A stretch of DNA of 64,000 nucleotides from CALKXV01 sp965228905 (GTDB taxonomy: Bacteria > Pseudomonadota > Alphaproteobacteria > Rhodobacterales > Rhodobacteraceae). A program made the position numbers and the translations under genes. The notes below the pieces were generated by a model. The model did no database searches. It saw only the letters and a program-made list of their open reading frames with translations, and was not told the DNA's origin. Within the stretch, counting starts at the first letter, position 1. Every line of letters begins with the position of its first letter. The stretch lies in contig CBDDII010000002.1 in NCBI GenBank assembly GCA_965228905.1, forward strand, positions 620,001-684,000, written 5' to 3'. This document shows positions 17,635 to 26,434 of the stretch, piece by piece.

Positions 17635-18033
17635 ATGGGATTTCTCTTACGCTGGCTGGCGGCCTTTGTTCTTCTGGCTGCGACCTATAATCCGACCGAG
17701 TGGTCCTTTGTCAGATGGGCGATGGCGAACTGGCAGGAAAACCTGCCGATCGCGGTGTTGATCGGGCTTGTTCTCTTGATCGCTTACGTCCTGTTTTTCA
17801 CTGCGGTCCTTCGTGGGATCGGTGCCCTTGGCGTGGTTCTGATCCTTGCGGTGATCGGTGCCCTGGTGTGGGTCTTGTCGGACATCGGCTGGCTGAACCT
17901 GCAGAACCCGACGTCGAATACCTGGGTGGCGCTGGTGGCTATGTCGGTGGTGCTGGCGCTTGGCATGTACTGGGGCATCCTCTGGCGGCGTCTATCCGGG
18001 CAGCTTGAGGTCGACAACGAAGGCGAGTTGTGA
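17635..18033 (+). CDS. Small membrane protein between mraY and murD (DUF6524-like)
   Basis: 132-residue protein with four hydrophobic helices (about 5-20, 38-58, 62-84 and 97-117) and a short acidic tail. The N-terminal LAATYNPTEWSFVRW resembles small proteins of the DUF6524 group found in Rhodobacterales; I recall that family but did not search it. A ribosome site (AAGGAG) precedes ATG 17635. It ends overlapping the SDR gene. Its place inside the cell-wall cluster suggests co-expression with envelope synthesis, but no function is known. Confidence 0.75.
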   Translation: MGFLLRWLAAFVLLAATYNPTEWSFVRWAMANWQENLPIAVLIGLVLLIAYVLFFTAVLRGIGALGVVLILAVIGALVWVLSDIGWLNLQNPTSNTWVALVAMSVVLALGMYWGILWRRLSGQLEVDNEGEL

Positions 18034-18689
18034 TGCGTCGCGCCCTTGTCACCGGCGGCAATCGCGGGATCGGCAAGGCGATTTGCGAGGGGCTGGCGAG
18101 GGCCGGGCTTGAGGTGATCGTCGGTGCTCGGGACGTGGAAGCGGGCCGGATGGTCGCCGACGCTATCGGAGGCAGCACCGTGGCGCTGGACGTGGCGGAT
18201 CGGGGCAGCATCGCCAAGGCGGTTGGCGAGGTGGGCGACATCGACGTGCTGGTCAACAACGCGGGCATTCTGAACCGGGTCGAACTTTTGGGTCAGCATA
18301 GCGATTTCGATGCGGCCATGGCCGTGATGGTGCGTGGGCCGTTCGACCTGATGCGGGCTTTTCTGCCCGGCATGTCCGCTCGCAGGTACGGGCGGGTCGT
18401 CAATCTGTCATCCGGCTGGGGCAGCTTCGCGGAAGGCATGGGCGGGCCGGGGGCATATGGTGTTGCAAAGGCCGCGTTGAATGCCCTGACGGTTGCCACG
18501 GCGCGTGAGGCGGGCGCGGGCGTAAAGATCAATTCCATGTGCCCCGGTTGGGTCCATACGGATATGGGCGGACCGGACGCACCGCGCACGCCTGAGGAAG
18601 GCGCCGATACCGCGATCTGGTTGGCAACCCTTGACGACGACGGACCGACGGGCGGTTTCTTCCGCCGCCGCGAAAGGATCGAGTGGTGA
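18033..18689 (+). CDS. Short-chain dehydrogenase/reductase
   Basis: Classical SDR of 218 residues. The Rossmann motif TGGNRGIGKAI is at the N-terminus, NNAG follows near residue 76, and the catalytic serine and YxxxK occur as NLSSGWG and AYGVAK. The glycine-rich start suggests NAD(P) binding. The substrate is not predictable. It is unusual within a murein cluster: its ATG overlaps the stop of the upstream membrane protein by one base and its 3' end overlaps murD, so it is co-translated with the cell-wall genes. Confidence 0.9.
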   Translation: MRRALVTGGNRGIGKAICEGLARAGLEVIVGARDVEAGRMVADAIGGSTVALDVADRGSIAKAVGEVGDIDVLVNNAGILNRVELLGQHSDFDAAMAVMVRGPFDLMRAFLPGMSARRYGRVVNLSSGWGSFAEGMGGPGAYGVAKAALNALTVATAREAGAGVKINSMCPGWVHTDMGGPDAPRTPEEGADTAIWLATLDDDGPTGGFFRRRERIEW

Positions 18690-20092
18690 TCCCGGTACGT
18701 GGGGTAACAGGTGCACGCATTGCCGTTCTGGGCCTTGGGCGCAGCGGGATTTCCGCCGCGCGGGCATTGCGGGTGGGCGGGGCCGAGCCGCTCTGCTGGG
18801 ACGACAATGCCGAAGCGCGGGACAGGGCCGAGGCCGAGGGACTGACGCTGCACGACCCCTCGCGTCGCGATGCCTGGGAAGGGGTCGCTTCGCTGATCGT
18901 CAGCCCCGGCATTCCGCATCTCTACCCCGAGCTGAATGCGCATGTCGCCTCCGCCATGGCGGCGGGCGTGCCCGTGGACAACGACATCGGGTTGTTTTTC
19001 CGCTCACTTTCTCTGCCAGAGTGGGATCGGTTCGACACCCCGCCGCGCGTGGTGGCGGTGACCGGGTCGAACGGCAAGTCCACCACCTCGGCGCTGATCC
19101 ATCACATCCTGCAGGTGGCGGGGCGCGAAAGCCAATTGGCGGGCAACATCGGGCGCGGAGTGCTGGACATCGACCCGCCGGGGGACGGCGGTGTCGTGGT
19201 GCTGGAACTGTCGTCCTATCAGACCGAGCTGGCCCGCGCATTGACCCCGGATGTTGCGGTCTTCACCAACCTCAGTCCGGATCACCTGGACCGGCACGGC
19301 GGCTACGGCGGCTATTTCGCGGCCAAGCGGCGGTTGTTTTCCCTTGGTGGCCCGGACCGTGCGGTCATCGGTGTGGACGAACCCGAGGGGCGTTTTCTGG
19401 CCAACCAACTGGCCGAGGGGCCTGCCGATGATCGCGTGATCCGGGTGACGGTCGGCGCGAAGCCAGCCGGTGCCGGGTGGTGGGTTGCCGCGCGAAAAGG
19501 GTTCCTGTCGGAGATGCGCAAGGGCCGCCAGATCGCCTCGGTCGATCTGCGCAACGTGAAGGGCCTGCCCGGTGCGCACAACCACCAGAACGCCTGCGCC
19601 GCCTTCGCCGCGCTCCGTGCCCTTCAGGTGCCGCCTAAACTGATCGAACAGGGCTTCCACAGCTTCGAGGGCCTGCCGCATCGCAGCCAGTTGGTCGGCG
19701 AGAAGGACGGTGTAACCTTCGTAAACGATTCAAAAGCGACCAACGTCGATGCCGCCGCCCATGCCTTGCAGGCGTTCAAGCGTATTCGCTGGATTGTCGG
19801 CGGGCAGGTAAAGGATGGGGGCCTGGGCGCGCTGGAAGCGCATTGGAGCAATGTCGCCAAGGCCTATGTGATCGGGCGGGCGGCGGCGGATATCGCTCTG
19901 GACCTCAAAGGGCTGGATCACGCCATCTGCACGACGATGGCCGATGCGGTGGCGCAGGCGGCGAAAGAGGCCGAGCCGGGCGACACCGTTCTTCTGGCCC
20001 CGGCGGCCGCGAGCTTCGATCAGTACAACAATTTCGAGGAACGCGGCGAGGATTTTGTCGATACAGTGCAGCGGGTTCTGAACGACCCCTGA
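18683..20092 (+). CDS. murD: UDP-MurNAc-L-alanine:D-glutamate ligase MurD
   Basis: Adds D-glutamate to UDP-MurNAc-L-alanine. The 469-residue protein has the nucleotide-binding start RIAVLGLGRSGISAARAL, the Mur-ligase P-loop VAVTGSNGKSTTSALI, and the C-terminal VNDSKATNVDAAAHAL. The start is GTG 18683, with GTG 18686 an alternative; both overlap the SDR stop. It is the last murein gene here: ftsW and murG, which commonly follow in relatives, are missing and an unrelated minus-strand gene begins instead. Confidence 0.96.
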   Translation: MVIPVRGVTGARIAVLGLGRSGISAARALRVGGAEPLCWDDNAEARDRAEAEGLTLHDPSRRDAWEGVASLIVSPGIPHLYPELNAHVASAMAAGVPVDNDIGLFFRSLSLPEWDRFDTPPRVVAVTGSNGKSTTSALIHHILQVAGRESQLAGNIGRGVLDIDPPGDGGVVVLELSSYQTELARALTPDVAVFTNLSPDHLDRHGGYGGYFAAKRRLFSLGGPDRAVIGVDEPEGRFLANQLAEGPADDRVIRVTVGAKPAGAGWWVAARKGFLSEMRKGRQIASVDLRNVKGLPGAHNHQNACAAFAALRALQVPPKLIEQGFHSFEGLPHRSQLVGEKDGVTFVNDSKATNVDAAAHALQAFKRIRWIVGGQVKDGGLGALEAHWSNVAKAYVIGRAAADIALDLKGLDHAICTTMADAVAQAAKEAEPGDTVLLAPAAASFDQYNNFEERGEDFVDTVQRVLNDP

Positions 20093-20104
20093 TTTTCTTC
20101 CCGT

Positions 20105-20151
20105 CCAAAATACCTCGGGGGAGGCCCGAATGGGCCGGGGGCAGAGCCCCC
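20105..20151. repeat. GC-rich intergenic palindrome with AAAATACCTCGG end (copy A)
   Basis: AAAATACCTCGGGGG is followed by two hairpins: GGCCC-GAAT-GGGCC (20123-20136) and GGGGGC-AGA-GCCCCC (20137-20151). It lies between convergent murD and fsa and probably terminates both. It shares the CTTCC..AAAATACCTCGG and CAGAGCC blocks with the copy at 40210-40285 read on the other strand. Confidence 0.7.
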
Positions 20152-20164
20152 AACCCGTTTCAAG

Positions 20165-20818
20165 TCAGAGGATCGACTGGCCGGTCTTGGCCCAATCGTC
20201 AAGGAAGGCGGCAAGGCCCTTGTCGGTCAACACGTGGTTGGCCATCTTCTTGATGACGTCGGGCGGCGCGGTGGCCACGTCGGCACCGATCTTGGCGGCC
20301 TCGGACATGTGGTTGGCGGAACGGATCGAAGCGGCGAGGATCTGGGTTTCGAAGCCGTAGTTGTCATAGATCTCGCGAATGTCGGCAATGAGGTCCATGC
20401 CATCGAGGTTCAGATCGTCCAGGCGGCCGATGAAGGGCGAGATGAAGGTCGCCCCGGCCTTGGCGGCCAGAAGGGCCTGGTTGGCGGAGAAACAAAGCGT
20501 GACGTTGACCATGTGGCCTTCGCCCGAGAGGTATTTGCAGGCTTTCAACCCGTCCCAGGTCAGCGGCACCTTGATCGCGATGTTGCTGCCCAGCTTGGCG
20601 ACCTCGTGACCCTCTTTCACCATGGTCTCGTAATCGGTGGCCACGGTTTCGGCGCTGACCGGGCCTTCGACCATGGCGGCGATTTCGGCGATGACTTCCT
20701 TGATGTCACGGCCTGACTTGTGGATCAGCGACGGGTTGGTGGTCACGCCATCGACCATGCCCAACTCGTTCAATTCCGAGATGGCGGCGGTGTCGGCGGT
20801 ATCGACGAAGAATTTCAT
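20165..20818 (-). CDS. fsa: Fructose-6-phosphate aldolase / small transaldolase
   Basis: Class I aldolase of 217 residues in the short transaldolase subfamily (FSA/TalC type). It starts MKFFVDTADTAAI. The Schiff-base lysine is in NIAIKVPLTWDGLKA, and GVTTNPSLI and ATFISPFIGRLDD are family segments. It could act as a transaldolase in the pentose phosphate pathway or as an aldolase on fructose 6-phosphate; these cannot be separated by eye. Monocistronic and convergent with murD. Confidence 0.93.
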   Translation of the reverse strand: MKFFVDTADTAAISELNELGMVDGVTTNPSLIHKSGRDIKEVIAEIAAMVEGPVSAETVATDYETMVKEGHEVAKLGSNIAIKVPLTWDGLKACKYLSGEGHMVNVTLCFSANQALLAAKAGATFISPFIGRLDDLNLDGMDLIADIREIYDNYGFETQILAASIRSANHMSEAAKIGADVATAPPDVIKKMANHVLTDKGLAAFLDDWAKTGQSIL

Positions 20819-20920
20819 GGGTCTTCCCTCTGGCGGATGGTTCGGGTTTCGTGGCACTGATAGCCCAAGCTGCGGGTATGCTGAACCCCTGATTGACACC
20901 AGATAGACGGAGCCGCTCTC

Positions 20921-21553
20921 ATGGATTTCTCGCTTTGGCTGGCCTTTGTCGCCGCTTCCACGGCACTCTTGCTGATTCCCGGGCCGACCGTGTTGTTGGT
21001 GCTGGCCTATGCCATCGGGCAGGGCAAGCGGATCGCGGTGCCGACCGCGCTCGGAGTGGCGGCTGGTGACTTGATCGCCATGAGCGCCTCGCTTTTGGGC
21101 CTTGGAGCGCTGATTCTGGCCTCGGCGACGCTGTTTGCGGCGATCAAATGGGCGGGTGCTATCTATCTGATCTGGCTGGGGCTGCGGATGATACGAAGTG
21201 CGGGCAGTGCGGCGCCAGAGCTTGCGCGGCAATCCGGCGATGTCAGCCCGAAGGCGGCATTCGTGAATGCCGCCACCGTCACTGCGCTCAACCCCAAGTC
21301 CATCGCGTTCTTCATTGCCTTTGTGCCGCAATTCCTGTCGCCCGACGCGCCGCTGTTCGGCCAGTCGGCGATCCTGATCGCGACCTTCGTCGGTCTTGCC
21401 GCCTTCAACGCCCTGGCCTACGCGGTGCTGGCCGACCGGATGCGTTTGGCGATCAAGCGCCCGGCCGTGATTGCCTGGCTGACGCGGGCCGGAGGGGCGG
21501 CGCTGATCGCCATGGGTGTGGCCACCGCCACACTGCGTCGCGCCGCCAGCTAG
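20921..21553 (+). CDS. LysE/RhtB family amino-acid exporter
   Basis: 210-residue membrane protein with about five to six helices. The N-terminal segment LLLIPGPTVLLVLAYAIGQG is the RhtB-family signature, and ALNPKSIAFFIAFVPQF appears in the middle. Members export amino acids such as homoserine, threonine or lysine; the substrate here is unknown. It ends four bases before priA, so the two are likely co-transcribed although functionally unrelated. Confidence 0.92.
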   Translation: MDFSLWLAFVAASTALLLIPGPTVLLVLAYAIGQGKRIAVPTALGVAAGDLIAMSASLLGLGALILASATLFAAIKWAGAIYLIWLGLRMIRSAGSAAPELARQSGDVSPKAAFVNAATVTALNPKSIAFFIAFVPQFLSPDAPLFGQSAILIATFVGLAAFNALAYAVLADRMRLAIKRPAVIAWLTRAGGAALIAMGVATATLRRAAS

Positions 21554-21557
21554 GGCG

Positions 21558-23750
21558 ATGCAGCGGCACTTTCACGAAGGCGAATTGATCGCGGTTCTGA
21601 CGACGCAACCCCTGGACCGAATGCTGGACTACAAGGCGCCCGAGGGCGGCGTGTTCGAAGGGGCCTTCGTCGAAGTGCCGCTTGGTCCGAGGAAGGTCCT
21701 GGGTGTGGTCTGGGGGGCGGGCGAGGGCGGTTTCGATGCATCCAAAATTCGTTCGGTGATCCGGGTGCTGGACGCGGTGCCGATGCGGGACGAGATGCGC
21801 AGCTTTCTGAGTCGCGCCGCCGATTACACCCTGACCCCGACGCCCGCGATGTTGCGGCTGGCGACACGCTCGCCGGGCCTTGGCGATCCGCCGTCGATGC
21901 GCAGGGTTTACCGGCGTGGAACCGTGGAGGAACCCGACCGCTGGACCGATGCGCGGCGCAAGGTGATTGCGGTGCTGGACGATTACGGTGGCTTGGCTTT
22001 CACGCTGAAGGAACTGGCGGATCATGCCGGGGTATCGACCAGCGTGGTCAAGGGGTTGGTGACGCAAGGTGTGGTCGCGGAAGAGGAAAGCCCCCGCGAC
22101 TTGCCCTTTCCACGGCTGGAACCGGGCGAGGCGCAGGTCGCCCTGACCGAGGAACAGGCCGAGGCCAGCGCAGCCCTGAGCGAAGGTGTCGCCTCGGGCG
22201 CGTTTGGGGCCACCTTGCTGAAGGGCGTGACAGGCTCGGGCAAGACCGAAGTGTATCTTGAGGCTGTGGCCGCTTGTCTCAAGGCCGGTCGTCAGGCGCT
22301 TGTTCTGCTGCCCGAGATCGCCCTGACCAGCGAGTTTCTGACCCGCGTCGAAGCGCGGTTCGGGGCGCGTCCGGCCGAGTGGCATTCCGGTGTCACGATG
22401 ACCGAGCGGCGGCGGGTGTGGAAGATGGTCTCGGAAGGCGGGGCGCAACTGGTGGTCGGGGCGCGGTCCGCGTTGTTCCTGCCGTTTCAATCGCTTGGGC
22501 TGATCGTCGTCGATGAGGAACACGACACGTCCTACAAGCAGGAGGACGGCGTTCTTTACAACGCCCGCGACATGGCGGTTCTGCGCGGGTCGATGAACGC
22601 TGCACAGGTGGTGCTGGCCTCGGCCACGCCGTCCCTGGAAAGCTGGGCCAATGTCGAGGCGGGCAAGTACAAGCGTCTGACCCTGACGTCTCGGTTTGGC
22701 GAGGCAGTTATGCCCGAGATGCGTGCGATCGACATGCGGTCCGAGGATTTGCCATCGAACAGGTGGGTGTCGGACAGGCTGGCGCGGGCGGTGCAGGCTC
22801 GGGTCGATGCGGGCGAACAGGCCTTGTTGTTCCTCAACCGTCGCGGCTATGCGCCGGTGACGATCTGCCGGGCCTGCGGGCATCAGGTGGGCTGCGATCA
22901 TTGCGATGCACGGATGGTCGAGCACCGGTTCCAGAAGCGCCTGATGTGCCACCAGTGCGGCGAGACCAAGCCGATGCCGACAAAGTGTCCTTCTTGCGAG
23001 GCAGAGGACCGGATGGCACCTGTCGGTCCGGGGGTGGAACGGTTGGCGGAAGAGGTGACTGCGCTGTTCCCGGATGCGCGTGTGGCGGTGCTTTCATCTG
23101 ATCTGTTCGGTTCGGCCCGCGCGTTGAAGGCGCAGATCGAGGAGATCGCGGACGGGGCGGCGGACATCATCATCGGCACGCAGATCGTCGCGAAAGGGCA
23201 TAATTTTCCGCATCTTACACTGGTTGGCGTGATTGATGCCGACCTTGGATTGCAAGGCTCAGACCTGCGGGCGGCGGAACGCACGTTCCAGTTGATGCGG
23301 CAGGTCGCGGGGCGTGCGGGTCGGGCCGAGAAGCCCGGTGTCGCCCTGATGCAGACCTATCAGCCCGAGCATCCGGTGATCCGGGCCATCCTTTCGGGCG
23401 ACGAAGAGGATTTCTGGCGGGCAGAGGCTGCCGAGCGCCGTGCCGCCGGGGTGCCGCCCTATGGGCGGATGGCCGGGATAATCCTGTCGTCGCCAGACGT
23501 GCAGGCGGTGTTCGATGTGGGCAAGGCGCTTGCGAACCGGGCCGAGCCGCTGCACCGTATCGGTGCGCAGGTCTTCGGCCCCGCCGCTGCGCCGATTGCC
23601 CGCGTGCGGGGACGGCATCGGGTGCGCCTGTTGGTGAAGGCGGACAAGACCGCGCCTCTGCAACCCGCCCTCGCGGCCTGGGTGGCCCAGATACGCCTGC
23701 CGAACAATCTGCGCCTGTCCATCGACATTGATCCGCAGAGTTTCTACTGA
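21558..23750 (+). CDS. priA: Primosomal protein N' (replication restart helicase PriA)
   Basis: 3'-to-5' superfamily 2 helicase that reloads the replisome at stalled forks. The 730-residue protein has Walker A GVTGSGKTEVYLEAV, the DEEH box IVVDEEHDTSYKQEDG, and a zinc region with paired cysteines (CRACGHQVGCDHCDA, then MCHQCGE and CPSCEA). Motif VAGRAGRAEKPG is near the C-terminal helicase lobe. ATG 21558 is chosen because the family N-terminus begins there, four bases after the LysE-type gene. Confidence 0.95.
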   Translation: MQRHFHEGELIAVLTTQPLDRMLDYKAPEGGVFEGAFVEVPLGPRKVLGVVWGAGEGGFDASKIRSVIRVLDAVPMRDEMRSFLSRAADYTLTPTPAMLRLATRSPGLGDPPSMRRVYRRGTVEEPDRWTDARRKVIAVLDDYGGLAFTLKELADHAGVSTSVVKGLVTQGVVAEEESPRDLPFPRLEPGEAQVALTEEQAEASAALSEGVASGAFGATLLKGVTGSGKTEVYLEAVAACLKAGRQALVLLPEIALTSEFLTRVEARFGARPAEWHSGVTMTERRRVWKMVSEGGAQLVVGARSALFLPFQSLGLIVVDEEHDTSYKQEDGVLYNARDMAVLRGSMNAAQVVLASATPSLESWANVEAGKYKRLTLTSRFGEAVMPEMRAIDMRSEDLPSNRWVSDRLARAVQARVDAGEQALLFLNRRGYAPVTICRACGHQVGCDHCDARMVEHRFQKRLMCHQCGETKPMPTKCPSCEAEDRMAPVGPGVERLAEEVTALFPDARVAVLSSDLFGSARALKAQIEEIADGAADIIIGTQIVAKGHNFPHLTLVGVIDADLGLQGSDLRAAERTFQLMRQVAGRAGRAEKPGVALMQTYQPEHPVIRAILSGDEEDFWRAEAAERRAAGVPPYGRMAGIILSSPDVQAVFDVGKALANRAEPLHRIGAQVFGPAAAPIARVRGRHRVRLLVKADKTAPLQPALAAWVAQIRLPNNLRLSIDIDPQSFY

Positions 23751-23811
23751 CGCCTTTGCCCGCGCCTTCGGAGAGCTTTCCAAATCTGCAAGACAAGCGT
23801 AGAGCGAAGGC

Positions 23812-25041
23812 ATGGCAATCGTGGATTTGAACTCGGCAGGCGACCTGCCCCGGTGGCGGCGTCCGATCACGCTTTTGGTGCTGATGTCCGCAGCAATGCC
23901 GCTGGCCTTTGCCACCTGGTCGGCCCTTTTGAACAATTTCGTCATCGAACAGGCCGGGTTCACCGGGGTCGAGATCGGCTGGCTGCACACGGTGCGCGAG
24001 ATCCCCGGCTTTCTGGCCTTCGGGATCATCTTCGTCATCCTGTTCGTGCGCGAACAGTTCCTTGCCCTCATCTCTCTTTTGATGCTGGGCGCTGCGACGG
24101 CGGTGACCGCCTGGTTCCCCAGCTTTGGCGGGATCCTGATAGTGACGATGATCTCGTCCATCGGATTTCATTACTTCGAGGCAGTCAGCCAATCGCTCCA
24201 GCTGCAATGGCTGCCAAAGGACAAGGCGCCCCAGGTGCTGGGCTGGTTGGTCGCGGTCGGTTCGGCCGCTTCGCTTCTGTCATATGGGCTGTTGGTGGCC
24301 ACATGGGATCTGTTCAACCTCAGCTACAACACCATTTACCTGATTTCGGGCGGGGCCTGCGCCTTGATCGCCGTCTACTGCATGGTGGCTTTCCCGACGT
24401 TCGAGGGCGAGTTGCAGGTCAAGAAGATGGTGTTGCGGCGGCGGTACTGGTTGTACTACGCGCTGATGTTCATGCGCGGGGCGCGGCGTCAGATTTTCGT
24501 GGTGTTCGCCGCCTTCATGATGGTCGAGCGTTTTGGGTTCGAGGTGCATGAAATCACGGCGCTTTTCCTGATAAACTTCGTGGCCAACATGATCTTTGCC
24601 CCCTTCATGGGTCGTGCCGTGGGTCGGTTTGGGGAACGCAACGCGCTGGCATTTGAATACATCGGATTGACCGGCGTGTTCCTGGCCTATGGCGGTATCT
24701 ATTACTTTGGCTGGGGCGTTGTGCTGGCCGCCGCGCTTTACGTACTGGATCACCTGTTCTTTGCCCTGGCCTTTGCATTGAAGACCTATTTCCAGAAGAT
24801 CGCCGATCCGGGCGATATGGCACCGACGGCGGCGGTGTCTTTCACGATCAACCACATCGCGGCGGTGTTCCTGCCTGCCTTGCTGGGGTATCTCTGGATC
24901 GTGTCGCCGGGGGCGGTCTTTGCTCTGGCGGCGGCCATGTCAGCAGGGTCTTTTCTGTTGGCCTGCATGATCCCGCGACACCCGGAAAAGGGCAACGAGA
25001 CGATATTTTCCAAGGGTTTGCCGGTGCCTGGCCGGGGATGA
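23812..25041 (+). CDS. Major facilitator superfamily transporter
   Basis: 409-residue protein with about twelve membrane helices and a cytoplasmic N-terminus (residues 1-18). The expected MFS loop 2-3 motif is weak, so the subfamily is not identified. It is followed one base after its stop by the YitT-type gene, suggesting an operon. The substrate cannot be predicted; neighbouring genes give no pathway. Confidence 0.82.
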   Translation: MAIVDLNSAGDLPRWRRPITLLVLMSAAMPLAFATWSALLNNFVIEQAGFTGVEIGWLHTVREIPGFLAFGIIFVILFVREQFLALISLLMLGAATAVTAWFPSFGGILIVTMISSIGFHYFEAVSQSLQLQWLPKDKAPQVLGWLVAVGSAASLLSYGLLVATWDLFNLSYNTIYLISGGACALIAVYCMVAFPTFEGELQVKKMVLRRRYWLYYALMFMRGARRQIFVVFAAFMMVERFGFEVHEITALFLINFVANMIFAPFMGRAVGRFGERNALAFEYIGLTGVFLAYGGIYYFGWGVVLAAALYVLDHLFFALAFALKTYFQKIADPGDMAPTAAVSFTINHIAAVFLPALLGYLWIVSPGAVFALAAAMSAGSFLLACMIPRHPEKGNETIFSKGLPVPGRG

Positions 25042-25042
25042 G

Positions 25043-25660
25043 ATGAAGAACGAACCGCACAAGAGCCTTGCCCACAAGCCGTGGGAAGACGCCATGGCCT
25101 TTGTCACGGGCGCAGCACTTTGTGCGCTTGCGATGCTGTTCCTGACCGAGGCCGGGTTGATCACGGGGCAGACGGCAGGGCTTGGTGTGCTGTTGTCCTA
25201 TGTGACGGGGGTAAGTTTCGGGGTGGTGTTTTTCATCGTGAACCTGCCGTTCTATGTGCTGGCGTGGTTGAGGATGGGGCCGCTCTTTACGATCAAGAGC
25301 TTTATCGCCGTCGCCCTTTTGTCGGTGATGGCGGATACCTTTCCGGCGTTCATGACCTTCGACATCCTGCACCCGGGTCTTGCCTCTTTTCTGGGGGGTG
25401 CCACGGCTGGGATGGGGTTGATCGTCTTGTTCCGGCATGGCGCATCGCTTGGTGGGATCGGTGTTCTGGGCCTTTGGTTGCAGGACAAGGCGGGCATTCA
25501 GGCGGGCTGGGTGCAGCTTGGGTTCGATGCGGTGCTTTTCGTGGTGGCGGCCTTTATCTTGCCTGACATCACACTTGTCGGCTGGTCGCTTTTGGGGGCG
25601 GTGGTTGTGAACCTGATCGTCGGGGTCAATCACCGGAATGATCGCTACATCGCGATGTGA
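25043..25660 (+). CDS. YitT family membrane protein
   Basis: 205-residue protein with five to six hydrophobic segments, including GQTAGLGVLLSYVTG and HGASLGGIGVLGLWLQDK, which are typical of the YitT/DUF161 membrane family. It lacks the C-terminal soluble domain of the longer Bacillus members. Function in the family is poorly defined. It is coupled to the MFS gene by a one-base gap. Confidence 0.85.
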   Translation: MKNEPHKSLAHKPWEDAMAFVTGAALCALAMLFLTEAGLITGQTAGLGVLLSYVTGVSFGVVFFIVNLPFYVLAWLRMGPLFTIKSFIAVALLSVMADTFPAFMTFDILHPGLASFLGGATAGMGLIVLFRHGASLGGIGVLGLWLQDKAGIQAGWVQLGFDAVLFVVAAFILPDITLVGWSLLGAVVVNLIVGVNHRNDRYIAM

Positions 25661-25725
25661 TCGCTCTTGAGTTGGAATTTCGCGGCTGTCCCTCCATATT
25701 CGTAAGGGAGAAAAGGAGAGCGTCC

Positions 25726-26382
25726 ATGTTCCAGGTTTTCAGAAAAAGCGTCGAAATGGTGAGCGAGGCCGAGGCCCTGCCGGGGCGGGATGCCGCGATC
25801 CCGACGGCGGATCGGCATTTCGTCAACGGTCGCGGTCTGAGTGCCGATGTGCCCGAGGGGCTTGAGGTTGCGATCTTTGGCATGGGTTGTTTCTGGGGTG
25901 TGGAGCGCATGTTCTGGAAGCTGGACGGCGTCTGGCTGACCATGGTGGGCTATGCGGGGGGCCATACGCCCAACCCGACCTACCAGGAGGTCTGCACGGG
26001 CAAGACAGGGCATAACGAGGTTGTGCGGGTCGTCTATGACCCTGCGGTGGTGAGCTATGACGACCTGTTGCGCGTCTTCTGGGAAGGCCATGATCCGACG
26101 CAAGGAATGCGGCAGGGCAATGACGTGGGAACGCAGTATCGCTCGGGCATCTATTGGACCACGGAGGCTCAGAAAGAGGCGGCTGAGGCGTCACAATCTG
26201 TGTTTGGGCCGCGTCTGGCGGATGCGGGCTATGATGCTGTAACGACAGAGATTTTGCCCGCGCCGACCTTCTATTTCGCCGAGGATTATCACCAGCAGTA
26301 TCTGGCCAAGAATCCGGGCGGATATTGCGGGATTGGCGGGACCGGTGTGAGTTGTCCGATTGGCACCGGTGTCACGGCCTGA
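25726..26382 (+). CDS. msrA: Peptide-methionine (S)-S-oxide reductase MsrA
   Basis: Repairs methionine-S-sulfoxide in proteins. The 218-residue enzyme has the catalytic cysteine in FGMGCFWGVERMFW, and GYAGGHTPNPTYQEVCTGKTGH and FFVWEGHDPTQ-type segments follow; YHQQYLAKNPGGYCG near the C-terminus supplies a possible resolving cysteine. ATG 25726 follows the strong ribosome site AAGGAGAG. It stands alone between yitT and prmA. Confidence 0.96.
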   Translation: MFQVFRKSVEMVSEAEALPGRDAAIPTADRHFVNGRGLSADVPEGLEVAIFGMGCFWGVERMFWKLDGVWLTMVGYAGGHTPNPTYQEVCTGKTGHNEVVRVVYDPAVVSYDDLLRVFWEGHDPTQGMRQGNDVGTQYRSGIYWTTEAQKEAAEASQSVFGPRLADAGYDAVTTEILPAPTFYFAEDYHQQYLAKNPGGYCGIGGTGVSCPIGTGVTA

Positions 26383-26434
26383 GCCTGATCCGAGAGCAGT
26401 TGACCTTGGTCTGTCGAGGGCGTAGCCCGCTGGC

